Assembly (NCBI GenBank): GCA_910591455.2
Contig: OU342806.1
Coordinates: forward strand, 20,563,535-20,627,534
Source of the DNA: Pholis gunnellus
Taxonomy: Eukaryota; Chordata; Actinopteri; Perciformes; Pholidae
DNA: 64,000 nucleotides
Reading direction: 5' to 3'
The notes beneath the pieces are model-generated. The model was given only the letters and a program-made list of their open reading frames with translations. It ran no database searches and had not been told where the DNA came from. Below are positions 13,100-25,020 of the stretch, piece after piece. The position numbers and the translations under genes were made by a program. Each line of letters begins with the position of its first letter. Positions within the stretch are counted from its first letter, which is position 1.

Positions 13100-13755
13100 G
13101 GCAAACAAACGTTGGGTTGCGTAACTTGTAAAACACAATGCACAAATAAATGCTGAGTGATTCTGTGTCGGTGCCTCTAATTTAAAACTCATATATCATC
13201 ATTCATTTGTACATCAACTTAGCATTTTTCAAAGGAAATATATTTGTTAACCTCCACTTTTTTTTTTATTGCGTCATTGTGTCATACACAATGTAGTAAG
13301 TAATGTAGTGAGGTAAAGTTCAGTGAAGGGAAGACTAGCCTTTTCCAGTAGATGGTGGTAATGCAACATTTATGTATGCCGCATAGAAAAACAAATATTT
13401 AACAGTTAAACTTGTACAACTGTTTGTGTTTATTTACAAATGATGATTTACGAGTTGTAAATTAGAGGCACAGATACAAATCCCTGTCATTTATTTGTGC
13501 ATTGTGTTTTACGAGACACGAGTCATGTGACTTTTAACGAGTCAGATGCTTCCTGTATTTGTGGATTTTGTGTGAAACAGTATCAAAAGAATCCACACAA
13601 GTCGGTTTTTCTTTGATAAATGCTAAGTTGATGTTCAAATGATGATATGTTAGCTGTAAATTAAAGGCACAGATATCGATACAGAGTTACAGATACAAAT
13701 CATACTGCATTCATTTGTGCATTGTGTTTTTCGAGTTACGTGCCATTTGTTTGCG
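13100..13755. repeat. Fold-back (inverted) repeat with a third internal copy
   Basis: Arm 13100-13234 is the reverse complement, with mismatches, of 13611-13755. Shared blocks include ACACAATGCACAAAT, the GGCAC/GTGCCT(C/T)(T)AATTTA stretch, ATATCATCATT and ACATCAACTTAGCATTT. A shorter copy at 13436-13516 has the orientation of the second arm. The ~375-bp spacer holds no open frame. It may be a fold-back element or an inverted insertion of one repeat next to another. Confidence 0.75.
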
Positions 13756-14886
13756 AACGCTTGGCTGTTTTAACACCGTACAAAACGGCCGTGCGTGGCC
13801 AGCTACATAGCTACATTTCTACCAAACTGTTGCTCAAGCGCTCATTGACGTAGTTATTTGTTAATTAGCACTGGCATTGTTTTAGACGGAACGGAACAAA
13901 AACATAGGATTGGTTGACACTTCATGCGTCATTGGAACATTTCTTCATCGTGCTCACTTCAAGCAGCGATTGCGTCCTCCGTCCTGAGAGGGCTGAAAAT
14001 GTGCGGCCATGTTTAAACAATTATTGCTTCGTTCCCCTCTCTATGATGGCAGTCTACCCCATCTTCAAGTGTGGCCGTCAGAAACAGCTATAAAGACTTT
14101 TGCCTTTGGACGTGGCGGGACAGCCGGTTCTTTTTTGGCCTTAAGCTGCCTGCCACCACAACCCAGACACAGATAATTGGCTGAGAAAGGATATGTGGAG
14201 GAATGAATTGCCCTTTTTGCAGAGCAGGGCCTTCTCTTTTGAACAGCAGCAAAATAGAAATATCTGTCTTAAACAATTTATGCCAACTAATGAGTTCCAA
14301 CGGTTGTTTGAAATCTTTCTGTAATGACACCTAAACTATGAATCTGACCCTTTTTGAGTACTTGACTGTGTTCTATACTCATTGTTAAAGGTATTCAGTT
14401 TGATAAGTTCGATACCCAACCCTACTCAAAGCACAAGTTTTAGTTCGAAAAATTGCCAAAAATGACTTGACGGGATGGAGATTTTTTCGTATGTGGGAAT
14501 AAGAAACACCTGAGTGATCAACTATCACGAGGGGAATAAAGCTGTAAAATGCACCGTCACAGCCTGATCACAAAGTCAAGTGAACGTATGAATAATGACA
14601 GAGAAAGACAGCTGATCTCCCTCATTCTTTCTTTCCGTGCCGGTCTGCCTGGTCCTCCCCCAGTGCACCAGGAGGTCTATGTTTAGACAGGATAGAGTTC
14701 TCCAGGGCCAACATGGGTAAAGCTCCGTCTCGTCTCTGCACGGCGAATGTGTCAGTGGAGAGAGTTATAAGCCCTGCGCTCCCAACCACCCCCACCTTCA
14801 GCGCTCCTTGGCAAGTGTCAGTCAGCTGATTTGTGCTGCTGAGGGGATTTGGTGTTCCACGTAGGCTATTTAAAAAGCACCAACAC

Positions 14887-14903
14887 CTCTCTCTCTCTCC
14901 CTA

Positions 14904-14944
<41 letters not shown>
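14887..14944. repeat. (CT)n microsatellite
   Basis: Near-perfect CT run, interrupted once by CCTATCG. Confidence 0.95.
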
Positions 14945-14948
<4 letters not shown>

Positions 14949-16841
14949 CTCTTTTTCCCTATCTCATGCACTGGCTCTCCTACAACCTCATAACATACCC
15001 CTCACCCATTCCCCCTGTATTGCTCCCTGCACTCCCTTCCCCCATCCCCCTTCTTTTCAATCTGTCTTTTTTTTTTCCTGCTCCCTCCTGCCTCAACGAC
15101 TCTTGCTGCATTTATTTCCTCTACTGTATCTCTCTCTGTGGATCCAGTACTTCTGTTTCACAACATCTTCTAGTGGGGGTTGTGAACAATTTGAGGAGGC
15201 CAGGTTGAAAGCCTGTTTTACTCTTCTCTGCAGTGTGTCCTTGTAGGACAATACAGCTAGCTTCTCAGTGCCTTCTAAGGCTATATCCTTAATACTTTTT
15301 CCACTCACATGAGCATTTCCTGATCTGCCACCTCCATGCCTCATGTCTGGCTGCATCTAAATCTAATTGGTTAAAAGAAGATTGCATTCTGGGTTAGTAT
15401 GAATTGCTGGTAGGAAAATGATGGCGAGAAACGGCACATGAACCAGAGTCTCACTTGTCAACGTCTCACATTTATCCACGACACCCATCGACTGTGTCGC
15501 GAAACACACCAGATATGGAAGCAGTAGTCAAGTAACTAGCCAGGATGCACCAACTCAGGGAGCACATGTACAAATATTGTTGCCTTTCTGGAGAGTGTTG
15601 ACGCTGGGGAAGAGGACAGCGTATCCATACAAGTTGAAGTAACTGTCAACCTGCTGGTTTAGGAGGGGTTTCATAGGAAATAACGTGAGTCGGTGTTTTG
15701 TCGTGCTTGATTATGCTGCTGGTGTGTATTTTGCAGAGGTACAAGGTGACCTGAGTGGAGGGGTGAGAACTTCCTCTCCTCGCCCCGAGCTTGTTCGTTG
15801 CCTCCGCTCCTCCGCATACAGCCGCTCCAGGCTGCTTCGCTTAATATCGCTCTGCGCTCAGCTCAGATTTCTCCCCACTCCACTGAAATCTCTCACCGCT
15901 CGCACCAAAAGAAGAGAAGAATCTGCGTCGTACTGTAATTAGGGCTGTAGGCCTACTGAATGCCTTTTTTTTTTTCATTCAAAGCTTCTATTTAGGTGTT
16001 CTTAATGAAGCGTTGACTGTCTGTCGTCATATTTTACGCCAACATCACCACAATAAGATACCAAATCCTTGCACCAAATCCTCAATTTGAATAAAGTGAT
16101 TCATCAGATTATGAGTTGGCCAAGCGGCAACCTTCTGGTGCTGAAAAAACACTGAACATTAAATGATAGCAAACAAGACACTGTGTTAGAAAATCAAATG
16201 TGTGCAAATGCACGGGCAGAATACTGTTAGGTAGTGGCTCTATTTCTGCTGATGCCTTGTAATCGCCACAACCACAGATAACTAATTAGCAATACGGTAA
16301 CTTTCCAGACTATTGTTTGTATGTTGTAAAAAATATGTAAATACGGATCGTTGAAAGCTTTTGTAAAAAACAGCCCTTCTTGTGTCACTAAAGCAGAGAA
16401 CCTCAACTTGCATGTTGTCACTATTAACAATCTATGAATCAATTGGAAACATGTAGGAGAACACAAGAAGCCCAAGCTCCTGTAAAGTGTCTTCACTGAC
16501 ATGTAGTCATTTCTTTGTGGAGGTGTGTGTCAGCTCCCGTGGCCTTCCGCAACGATCTGATCCAGACATATAGATCTGTTTTCATGCACATGTAAAACGC
16601 TGAGTTCTTAGTTACTTTCACAATGTATCAATTTGCATAGCACACATCAATGCACGCACACAGACCAACTTACAACAACAACACACACAGACACAGATAC
16701 ATTACACGCAGTGTAACACGTATACCCTGCGAGCGTAACCACTCAATACTGCAGGCTTTACATTCTGGGAGTGTCCCCACCACCTGGACTCCTCTGTCAG
16801 CAGTGGCTGCATTTACCCTGTTACATTTACAACGGAAACAA

Positions 16842-16845
<4 letters not shown>

Positions 16846-16915
<70 letters not shown>
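16846..16915. repeat. (GT)n microsatellite, about 35 units
   Basis: Perfect dinucleotide run of about 70 bp. Confidence 0.97.
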
Positions 16916-16916
<1 letters not shown>

Positions 16917-17855
16917 CTCTCGGTATGCATGTTTATAGGTTTGTGTATCTGTGTGACATTGAAGTAAAAACACAGACAGAGTATTCTGTTGTTTCTAAAT
17001 GTTAGCGCAGATTCCTTAGAGCGAGACATGCAGAACAACTGGGCTTGGGAACGAGAAGAGATACCAAAAATGGACTACGAAAACAAGAGAGAAAATTAGT
17101 GGCAGAGGTTGAGATTAGGAACATGAACCAGCAAGCAATGAGTACACAATACATATCGCCCTGTTATTAGTCCCCTGAGTTTCAGACATTAGGCTTGAAA
17201 TACCAATAAGCTCATTAAGGGAGAACAGTTCACTTCGTCCTATCAACAAAGGATCCTTCCTAAATGCATTGCAAACTCAGGGTTATGAGCTCTGTGTCCT
17301 TATAAGGTGTGGAGCTGTGCAGCGATGTTGCAAGGTTTATCAGCTCGTGTTTTGGCTACCGGCAAAAGCTTTCTGCATCTGACCCAAGTCAGAAATGTGA
17401 TGACTTCAGACTTGACAGAATAAAAAGATTATCATTTTAAAAAGCCTTGATGACATTTGGCTTTACTTGGACGTGAATGTCATGACTTGAAAGATGTGAC
17501 GTACTACCCAAGCCCCTGAGCAATAGGGGTGGGTAGAAAAAATGATTCACAGAAGAATTGAAAATCTTCTACGAGTGCTAGAATCAGCTTTGGCAAGTTA
17601 GATATATTAGCTAACGCAAACATTTTGGATTCAATGACTTAATAATTAGCTTTTCGAGATTGTATTTGTTGAATGTTTTGCACCCCGTCACCTTCAGACT
17701 AACAGCATCAGCACTGACAAACAAGATCGGCTGACCAACACACACTGCCGAACTAACTTCAGCCAACTCTGGTGGGCCGAAGACAATGCAGTGTTTTGGA
17801 TAACAATGTTAGCAAACTTTTGCCTTTTTTCGCATCCAGTAAACAAAGAGCATCC

Positions 17856-17960
17856 CGTCGTGTCCGGTGTGTCCACCTGATGAACGTAAGTCCAACACTC
17901 ACTCTCCTTCTCGCTCTGTTCTCCACCGACTCCTGAGAAATATATCTGACCCTTAAAGGA
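17856..17960 (+). repeat. Dispersed repeat family A, copy 1
   Basis: GTGTCCACCTGATGAACGTA, then AAGTCCAACACTCACTCTCC and CTCCACCGACTCCTGAGAAA, match copies at 22.7, 39.1, 49.1 and 57.9 kb. This is a non-coding family that I recognise as common in percomorph genomes but cannot classify. Confidence 0.75.
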
Positions 17961-18672
17961 ATAGTTCAACCAATATAAATTGTGTATAGTACTCACCTCC
18001 TTAATTAATGGTCCCAGAAATAGTTGTTCATTGAATGGCGTTTAGGAGAGCAGAGCGCCCGAAAAATGAAAGTGTATCAATGCAAACGGACTTCGATGGA
18101 GGCTGAACGAAAGACAGCAAAAAGGTTATAAAACATCCAAAACCCTTTTTGAAAACCCCTGTGCTGCTACATCAGCTTTTTATCCATTTGTATCCGTTTG
18201 AAATCCAAACACAACAATTTTCACATTTGTTGTGCACGCATGCGGATTTTCTCGTAGCCGTCAATTCATGCATGAGCGAGTGAACTCGCACACGTTTCCA
18301 TTTTTCTTCCTCCATTTTCTTCCCTCGTACTTTTCTTCTCTTATCCTTTGTTTCTCTTTTGTCCCTTTTCTTCAACTCTTCTTCCCATTTTTGTCTCCTC
18401 CTTTTTTACATCCTGTGTTTTCCGATCATTTCTTACTCCCATTTTTCTATTTTCTTCTATCTTCTCTTCTGTCTTTGTTTCTTCTCTGCTGTTTCTGACA
18501 CTTCACTTCTCTTTTCTTCTCTGTCTGTCATTAGTTTACAAAGGAATATAAATATTTATTGCACAGAACAATAGATTAATAGTTACTTCTCTTTAAGATG
18601 TAAAGATACTGTCTTTTTCAAGCCCCCCCCCCCCTTCCCTCTGTCTCTCTTTTATTTCTGCCCTGACTGTTT

Positions 18673-18674
<2 letters not shown>

Positions 18675-18712
<38 letters not shown>
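18675..18712. repeat. (GT)n microsatellite
   Basis: Perfect run of about 19 units. Confidence 0.96.
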
Positions 18713-18713
<1 letters not shown>

Positions 18714-19747
18714 TGGTTGTCTCCGCGGGGCTGTGGGACAGCCACTACCTCCGTCCTCCATGGTTTTGCTGGGCAGAGCGGCTGAATAAGCTCATTGTCA
18801 GCCTGTGGAGAGTGCAGGTGCACCTCTTCTTTTTCACCTCCGACCCTCGGCCCTCGACCCCACAAAGCCCTTTGTGAACTCTATTTACTGGCGACTCCAA
18901 TGAAACTGCAGTCCATTACCAACATCTCCTCTCTCCCTTTCTCTCCCCATTTTCTACTCCTCTCAAGAAACCAATTAGCGACAATACAAGTAGGTTAGAC
19001 TCTCTATTCAGAGTGGGCATTGTTGAACACAATACCAGGAAGCATTGTGAGCTAACAATTAGTGGCAATGGGGCAGTGTAGAGTGTCACTGACATTGTTG
19101 GGAGTTGCACAAGGCTGGGTTTGTTCCCAAAGAGGGAGTTAGACAGGGTTGGAGGAAGAGAGCGGAGGGGTTCCCAGGTGCTGAATTAGCCCAAACTCGG
19201 CCCATGTGTCCCGGTCACACAAGACGCTTAACTGTGGCAGGGCTTAGGATACAGGAATGTGTCCCCAAGAGGGTGTTTTGCTTTCTTTGGGTGTAGATGT
19301 TTATGTTAGAGGTAACCCTACCTGGATGGGATTGTGTGTGCGTGCATGCATACTTGTATTTGGGTTTGAATAAGTCTATGCCCTGAAGTGTGTGAACGCG
19401 CATCAGGTTACCTGTGTTTTTCTCTTTTGCTTTTTTGTTGTTGTTGTTTTTTTGTGCAGCAATGCAGTCGATTGGGCTTTGTATGCAGGTATGCGAGTGC
19501 TCCGAAAACGAGGTGTTGGTTCAGGGTCTAACCCCTGACCTTCTGGCCTCGGAGTTTGAGAGCCCGGGTTCTTTAGCCCATGCTAATGCTAACAGCAGGC
19601 TAGTCGCCACGTGAGGGGTCAGCCCCCGCTCCTGCAAGGAGGTTCCACCCGGCTGGTGACTCTGTGCTAGAAGGTCACGACCAGAAGGTCAAGGGTTCAG
19701 CGAACATTGTTATCCTGCCCGCGCCCTCCACCATACACACCCCTAAA

Positions 19748-19766
19748 CCCCCCCCCCCCCCCCCCC
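19748..19766. repeat. 19-base C run
   Basis: Uninterrupted C homopolymer within a C-rich stretch, mirroring the 19-base G run at 11654. Confidence 0.95.
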
Positions 19767-20570
19767 GAACCCCCGCTGCAGCATGACATCATCAGCACAC
19801 ACAGCCAGGGAGTCTGGAGGAGGAGGGCCGAGGCCGGCAGCGCATGGACAGACCTGCTGACAACTGACACTGTCTGGGCTCGGCCTGAATACTCGCCTCT
19901 GTTCAGTAATGAGTAAAGTAAGACGACTGCGAGATTTCATCAGTCCTGTCTGACACAATTAGCTGTTCCAGGTGAAAAAAAACTAGAAGGTGGATTCAGT
20001 AGGGGTCAGAGAGAGATGAGGTTTAATCCAGTAGCCTCGTATAAGACTTCGTTAGACAAATTAGCCATTTCAGCAACACATCTGGTAATTATCATGGTAA
20101 ACCTCGCTCCAGAGCAGTTGACAGCAGAACAAGGACACGCTCACGCCTGTAGTTTGTTTTCTTTGATCTGAGTGCCGGAGGCCCGTCTCACAAGGCAGGA
20201 TTATTAAGTTAGCTGCAAAAATAAGTGAGATCCAGAGGAGCTATTTTTACTTCAGAAGACTTGATTTAGAGTCAGAGTGGGTTGCAGTCCTGATAATTTA
20301 GTAATACTAAATCTGGTCACCCTAAATTTAGTAATCCTATATTTATGACATAAGCACCAGTTTACACGGCCCCTTTGCAAATCGAGTCACATGGGCAAAC
20401 AATCACTTTAGTATTCTTAGGTGGTATTTCGGTTACCTGCCAGCATGTAACACTGGATGCCTTTTAGCATTTAGGGAAATCTAAACAAATTAACAGATCA
20501 TGCACTTAATTTGCACTTAACTGCACTTAACTTGCGTCTGATTTTCCTTCATGGAGAAACCTACAGAATA

Positions 20571-20590
20571 TGAGCATCAGCTGATGCTCA
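20571..20590. repeat. 20-bp perfect palindrome
   Basis: TGAGCATCAGCTGATGCTCA is self-complementary over its full length. Just upstream, TGCACTTAA is repeated three times with short spacers (20501-20534). Confidence 0.9.
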
Positions 20591-22544
20591 GAGGAATCAG
20601 TCTCTACTGCAACGTGAGGAGGGACGTGGTATAGCCATCGCATTGAAAGTGGTGCAACATAACTCAAAACGTTTCATAAGAAACTGTTGGATTAGCTTTT
20701 TGAAAATGGAAACAATTATTTTAAAGACAACAAAATGTCTGATTAATTATGTGAAATGTGGCCATGCTTTGATAGATATAGTGTAGTCAGACTGTTTTGT
20801 GTTGTCAGTATAAGCACTGTAGTTATATTCACTGTGAAGAAGATTGACACGTGTTTTCAGGCGATCTTGGTCCAGACTTTGGTTTGACTGACATTGTTCG
20901 GCAAAGCTCCCTAAAACTGAACTAAAGTTAAAATCCTTCTAAAGAAAGGCAAACCTCTGTGAGAATGGAACTTGACTACACTGAGCGCTAGGCTGGAAAA
21001 GCCATATCTGTACATCTAGCCACAGATAAAAGCACCCGAGTGTTTCTGTAGGAAAGAGTACAGAAAACTGTCAAGTATACCGAAAGCTGGCATCAAATGT
21101 AAGATATTGAAAGAAGATATCGTCAGGTCAGCCGATATTTCTTGTCAGATCACAGCCTAATATTTAAATATTGGAAAGTAACTCATGCTGTTCATCTGAC
21201 TGAGGAGGTGATCATCACTCCTATTCCTCAACACGAACTGCAGTCACGTAATGTTTCTCGATTATAGGGGTCAGACACTAGAGGCTCGCGGGGCCAGTTG
21301 GATGCCTTCCGCCCCCCCCCTCCCCTCACACCCCCGTTACCCAGGGCAACCCCTGGTTAAATTTGAGGGGTGTGACAGGAGAGATGTGGGGCAGCGAGCA
21401 CAGATACTGGAGGCTCTCTAAACTGTGCAGCCATCCCAAACGACCCTGTTCTAGTTTCTGTCTGCCCCTCTCATTTTGTCCATCAGCATCTTTCACTCCA
21501 CTCAGAGTTTACTTACTTTTTCTTTCTCCAATTAATCAGTCCATTGATTTTATTTGTTGATTTGACGAGAGTCCCCCTCTGGCCCGGCCCCCTTTTTAGG
21601 CTCTGCTTTCTTTCCTTGACAGCAGACAGAAAGAAATCTGGGTCATGGCATCCAAAAAAACTCACGAGGTAGAAATGCTGAATGAGAATACTGATGGGGC
21701 AAAGAGAGAAAGAGGAAAAGAGAGTTGGATGCAGAGGGCCAAGCAGCACAGGCAGCATGTGTCTTTCTCCACAGGAGAGACATGTAGACTCACTACTTTG
21801 TTCCCACATTCTGTAAAGTTTTTAAGTGCACAGACAAATCCAAATAAAAGACAGGAAATAAAAGAGAAAAGAAGAAAGAATGAGGCTGAAACTGAAGATG
21901 GAAAAAAACATAGTTGAAACGTGACCCAGAGGTACGTCGGGTCTAATAAAACACTGTGGAGAGAGGCAGGAACCAGCACAAAGAGACACACAAAAACACC
22001 ATTCGGCTGACTTTCCTCACTCCAAACTAAACTCACACAGCACGCTAGCATGTCAATTCTGTCATCTTAAAGGGGAATTACACTTTACTTTAGTTTTAGA
22101 GTGAGTAAAAGGAATCCCTCAATGCACCAAAAAACTGCAGTGCGCGGCAGGTCAAAGGTGAACCAGCAAGTGGGTCTGTAAACTGCGATGGATGTTTACA
22201 AAAGACGGTTTGGCTCATGATTTTACCTTCATACTATCATCAAAGACCCTCGCTTGGCCAGTGGCCCTCTGCTTCGTGACGCACCAAGCTTTGAAGAAAC
22301 TCCAACGTAAACCCATCCGCGTCATTATTAGACGGGCAGGGGACCACCATTTGTGTCCTGCATAAAACCAAAAGTTCAGTGATTGGTATGCGTCACATGA
22401 CGTACTGTCACGGCGTGAGATCACGTTGCTTTCCTTGTCCGACGTCCTTTTAGCTTTGTCATAATGTCCTCTCAGAAATAAACCTGGTGAGAACATTCTT
22501 TTTATCGTCCTCAATGGGAATGAGGATAATGAAGGTAAGCCTCA

Positions 22545-22962
22545 AGTTGTAATGAATCTTTAAAGCTGCAATACTGACTTTTCTTTACCACTAGGGGGCA
22601 GCTGAACAAGCGGAAAACACAAAATGTATATATCTAATGCGGTGAATCTTGCGTTGATTTCGCGTCGTGTTTGTGTCCACCTGACGAATGCAAGTCTAAT
22701 GTTTTCTTTTAGCTCCGTTTTTGGTCTCTATCAACTCCTGAGGTAAATATCTGGGTTTTTGGCCGTTAAATGCTATACTTTGTTCACCAGCTGTTTTCTG
22801 CTGAGTAGGTACTGTAGTGGGTTTATCAGGATATTAAACTTGTATTAACTGCCACAAAATCAAAAAACACTGATCTGAAAGACGCTAAGATGCTCCATAG
22901 AGCTGAGTTGAAGATAATTCTTTGTGGCTTCTTCACGGCGGGCAGCGCCTTTCACAACACAG
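22545..22962 (+). repeat. Dispersed repeat family A, copy 2 (longest)
   Basis: The copy begins with TTTAAAGCTGCAATACTGAC and the CCACTAGGGGGCAG site. It continues through GTGTCCACCTGACGAATGCA, the TTTTAGCTCCGTTTTTGGTCT block, TTCACCAGCTGTTTTCTGCT, GATCTGAAAGACGCTAAGAT and the GCTTCTTCACGGCGGGCAGC end. It is the fullest of the five copies and defines the family at about 400 bp. Confidence 0.78.
22588..22602 (+). promoter_or_regulatory. CTCF-like motif (plus orientation), inside a repeat
   Basis: CCACTAGGGGGCAGC closely fits the CTCF core. It lies at the left end of a dispersed repeat copy, so it may be one of many repeat-borne sites. Confidence 0.42.
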
Positions 22963-23115
22963 TCATGTGATCCAATGTTAGAGTAATATAAAATGAATGA
23001 TTAGGACAGTTATTAGTATGCTAAGATACGTCGCTCCAAAACGCGGCTGCTTGCGCACTGAATCAGCAAAAGTGAGTCATGGCATTTAATTAGTGATGCA
23101 ATAGCATGAGAGCCA

Positions 23116-23186
23116 ACACACACACACACACACACGCGCGCACGCACGCTCACACTCACACACACTCACGCTCACACACACATACA
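23116..23186. repeat. Imperfect (CA)n microsatellite
   Basis: CA run with CG, GCTC and ACTC interruptions. Confidence 0.92.
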
Positions 23187-23358
23187 TAATCCCTCCCTCA
23201 TTAGGTGTATTGTGGGGATGCTGATGTAATTCAAGTTAATCTGTTGGCCTCTGGTTGGCTCGCTGGCCCAGCGGGAGCTCTTTGTGTGGGACATTACCCC
23301 GGCCCCGCCCCCTGGAGACAGGTTCATTAAGACTGACGCTGATACCCAAGTAGCCAGG

Positions 23359-23493
<135 letters not shown>

Positions 23494-23611
23494 AAACAAT
23501 GTGTTTCAGTCAGTTATAGAGACAATGCAATGAACAGGCCGGCCATAAAGGCACTGCTTTCTCAGCATGTGCCTGAGAGCACGTAGGCTAGAAATCTTTA
23601 TTGGTGAGCAA

Positions 23612-23623
23612 GTAAGTGAGTGA

Positions 23624-23667
<44 letters not shown>
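23612..23667. repeat. (GAGT)n-(GT)n microsatellite
   Basis: Four GTGA-type units lead into a perfect GT run. Confidence 0.95.
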
Positions 23668-23669
<2 letters not shown>

Positions 23670-24539
23670 GTGTGGTAAGAGTCACAAACTGTGTGAGTTT
23701 CTTATGCTGCGGTGTATTAGAATCATATTTCTGCGGTGCGTTAATGCTTTGCTGTCGTTGGAAGAGTCAAAATCATAAATCTGGAAAAAGCTGATGCTGA
23801 GTAACGCTGATTTCCTGCTCATACAAGTTAACATACAGGTGTATTCGTGCATTAGGAGAAACATGGATTGTAGGGTAACCAAGAGGCACTAGTGATATGT
23901 CAGTGTTTTTTTTGGCTAAATACCTGAATTTTCATCGCATTGACACGAAGATTCTACAGATCTCATATTGCCATGGCAGTCCTGCTCAATGGTAGATTTA
24001 AAAAGAGACGTAAAGAAACTCAGATATAAACTGAATAGGAAATCTCAATTTCTATGATTTCACAGCATATTTTGTCAATGATGTAACATATAATACACAC
24101 AGAGATATTGAACAAATACTGCAGGTACTTCTGTTAAAAAAGAGATTACAAATTACACAGTTTGACTAAAACGTTATAAATGAAAAAGTGTAAATGGTGT
24201 AACTTCTTACAATTCTGTCTTCTTTGTTCCTTGTGGCTTACTATGTGACAGTATAATGTACATTATAGCTTATTCTGTATCAGCTTGTTCCAACTCTTTG
24301 AAGTCATTGAAGCTATGTCATATTTACAAATGAAATGTATTGCAGAAGAAGTACAAATACTTGAGTAAATGTTTCGTCACCTGCGAAAAACAGCGTAAAT
24401 AGTGATCGCACTCATTTCTATACTGCTGTAAATCTTCATATCTTCAAAAGTTAATTACATACTCGCAGTCAGCCCCGCAGGCTGTGTCCCTTCAGCCCAC
24501 CAAATTAAAAATAGGAGAGGGATTATTTGTGGGCCGTTG

Positions 24540-25020
24540 TGGTTCTAGTGTGTGCGATGGAGTGTGTGTTTGCTCCCCTGTGCAGCCGGAGCAGCAGCGC
24601 ACTTAGCACGGGCTTTAAATAGCTAACTCAAATAAAGTGAGGGGAGGCCGGGGATCAGAGGCTGAGAGGGACTCTGTCAGGGAGGCATTCCCGAACGGAA
24701 GCCGGACTTTGGATTTCCAAACAGCATTCGGAGCGAGCAATGCCAGGAATGTGATGTCGTCCAGCAACAGCAACAGCGGCGGCGGCGGCGGCGGTTGTGA
24801 AAACCGCCGCGCCACTAGGTGCTGGTGGGCTGCCTGGCAGGAAGTGCGGCAGGAAGTGCAAGCAGAGTTCCAGCTTCGGGACAAAATGGCGGCGGGTGAC
24901 TCAGCACGAGAGAGAGAGGACAGGAGCCAAACTGAAGGTTGCTGCTGTGAGCAGACTTTCTCTCTCAGGCCTTTCCGAGCTTCTAATAACCCCGAAGAAT
25001 CTCTGAATCGCTGAAAAGGG
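24540..25020. promoter_or_regulatory. GC-rich promoter-like block of unknown gene
   Basis: This is an island of GC- and CpG-rich sequence in an AT-rich, gene-free region. It contains a TATA-like CTTTAAATAG (24613-24622), a (CAG)/(CGG) triplet tract (24763-24795), two ETS-type CAGGAAGTG sites 12 bp apart (24838, 24850), a YY1-type AAAATGGCGGC (24883-24893) and an AP-1 TGACTCA (24897-24903). ETS plus YY1 close together is typical of vertebrate promoters, and the YY1 orientation suggests plus-strand transcription. Open frames run on both strands (125 codons plus, 153 minus), but neither protein is recognisable and both reflect GC content. It could be the first exon of an unplaced gene or lncRNA, or an enhancer. 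Confidence 0.5.

Larger units (their letters stand above)
13770..17850. other. Intergenic DNA, no gene seen
   Basis: No supported gene. It contains (CT)n at 14887-14944, a pyrimidine-rich stretch to 15120, a small CpG-richer patch near 15770-15900 and a long (GT)n at 16846-16915. Frames of over 100 codons here are read through microsatellites. Confidence 0.5.
17960..22540. other. Intergenic DNA, no gene seen
   Basis: No exon series recognised. It contains a pyrimidine-rich tract 18300-18530, (GT)n at 18675-18712, a 19-C run at 19748-19766, and a 20-bp perfect palindrome at 20571-20590. The 129- and 98-codon minus frames at 21.5-22.1 kb look spurious. Confidence 0.5.

Noticed and set aside
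15770..15950. CpG-richer patch resembling a 5' UTR
   Set aside because: A TTTTGCAG precedes it, but there is no promoter motif set, no donor of note and no recognisable protein; too weak to annotate.
21513..22051. Minus frames of 98 and 129 codons
   Set aside because: Low-complexity Phe/Leu/Ser-rich translations of purine-rich DNA on the other strand.
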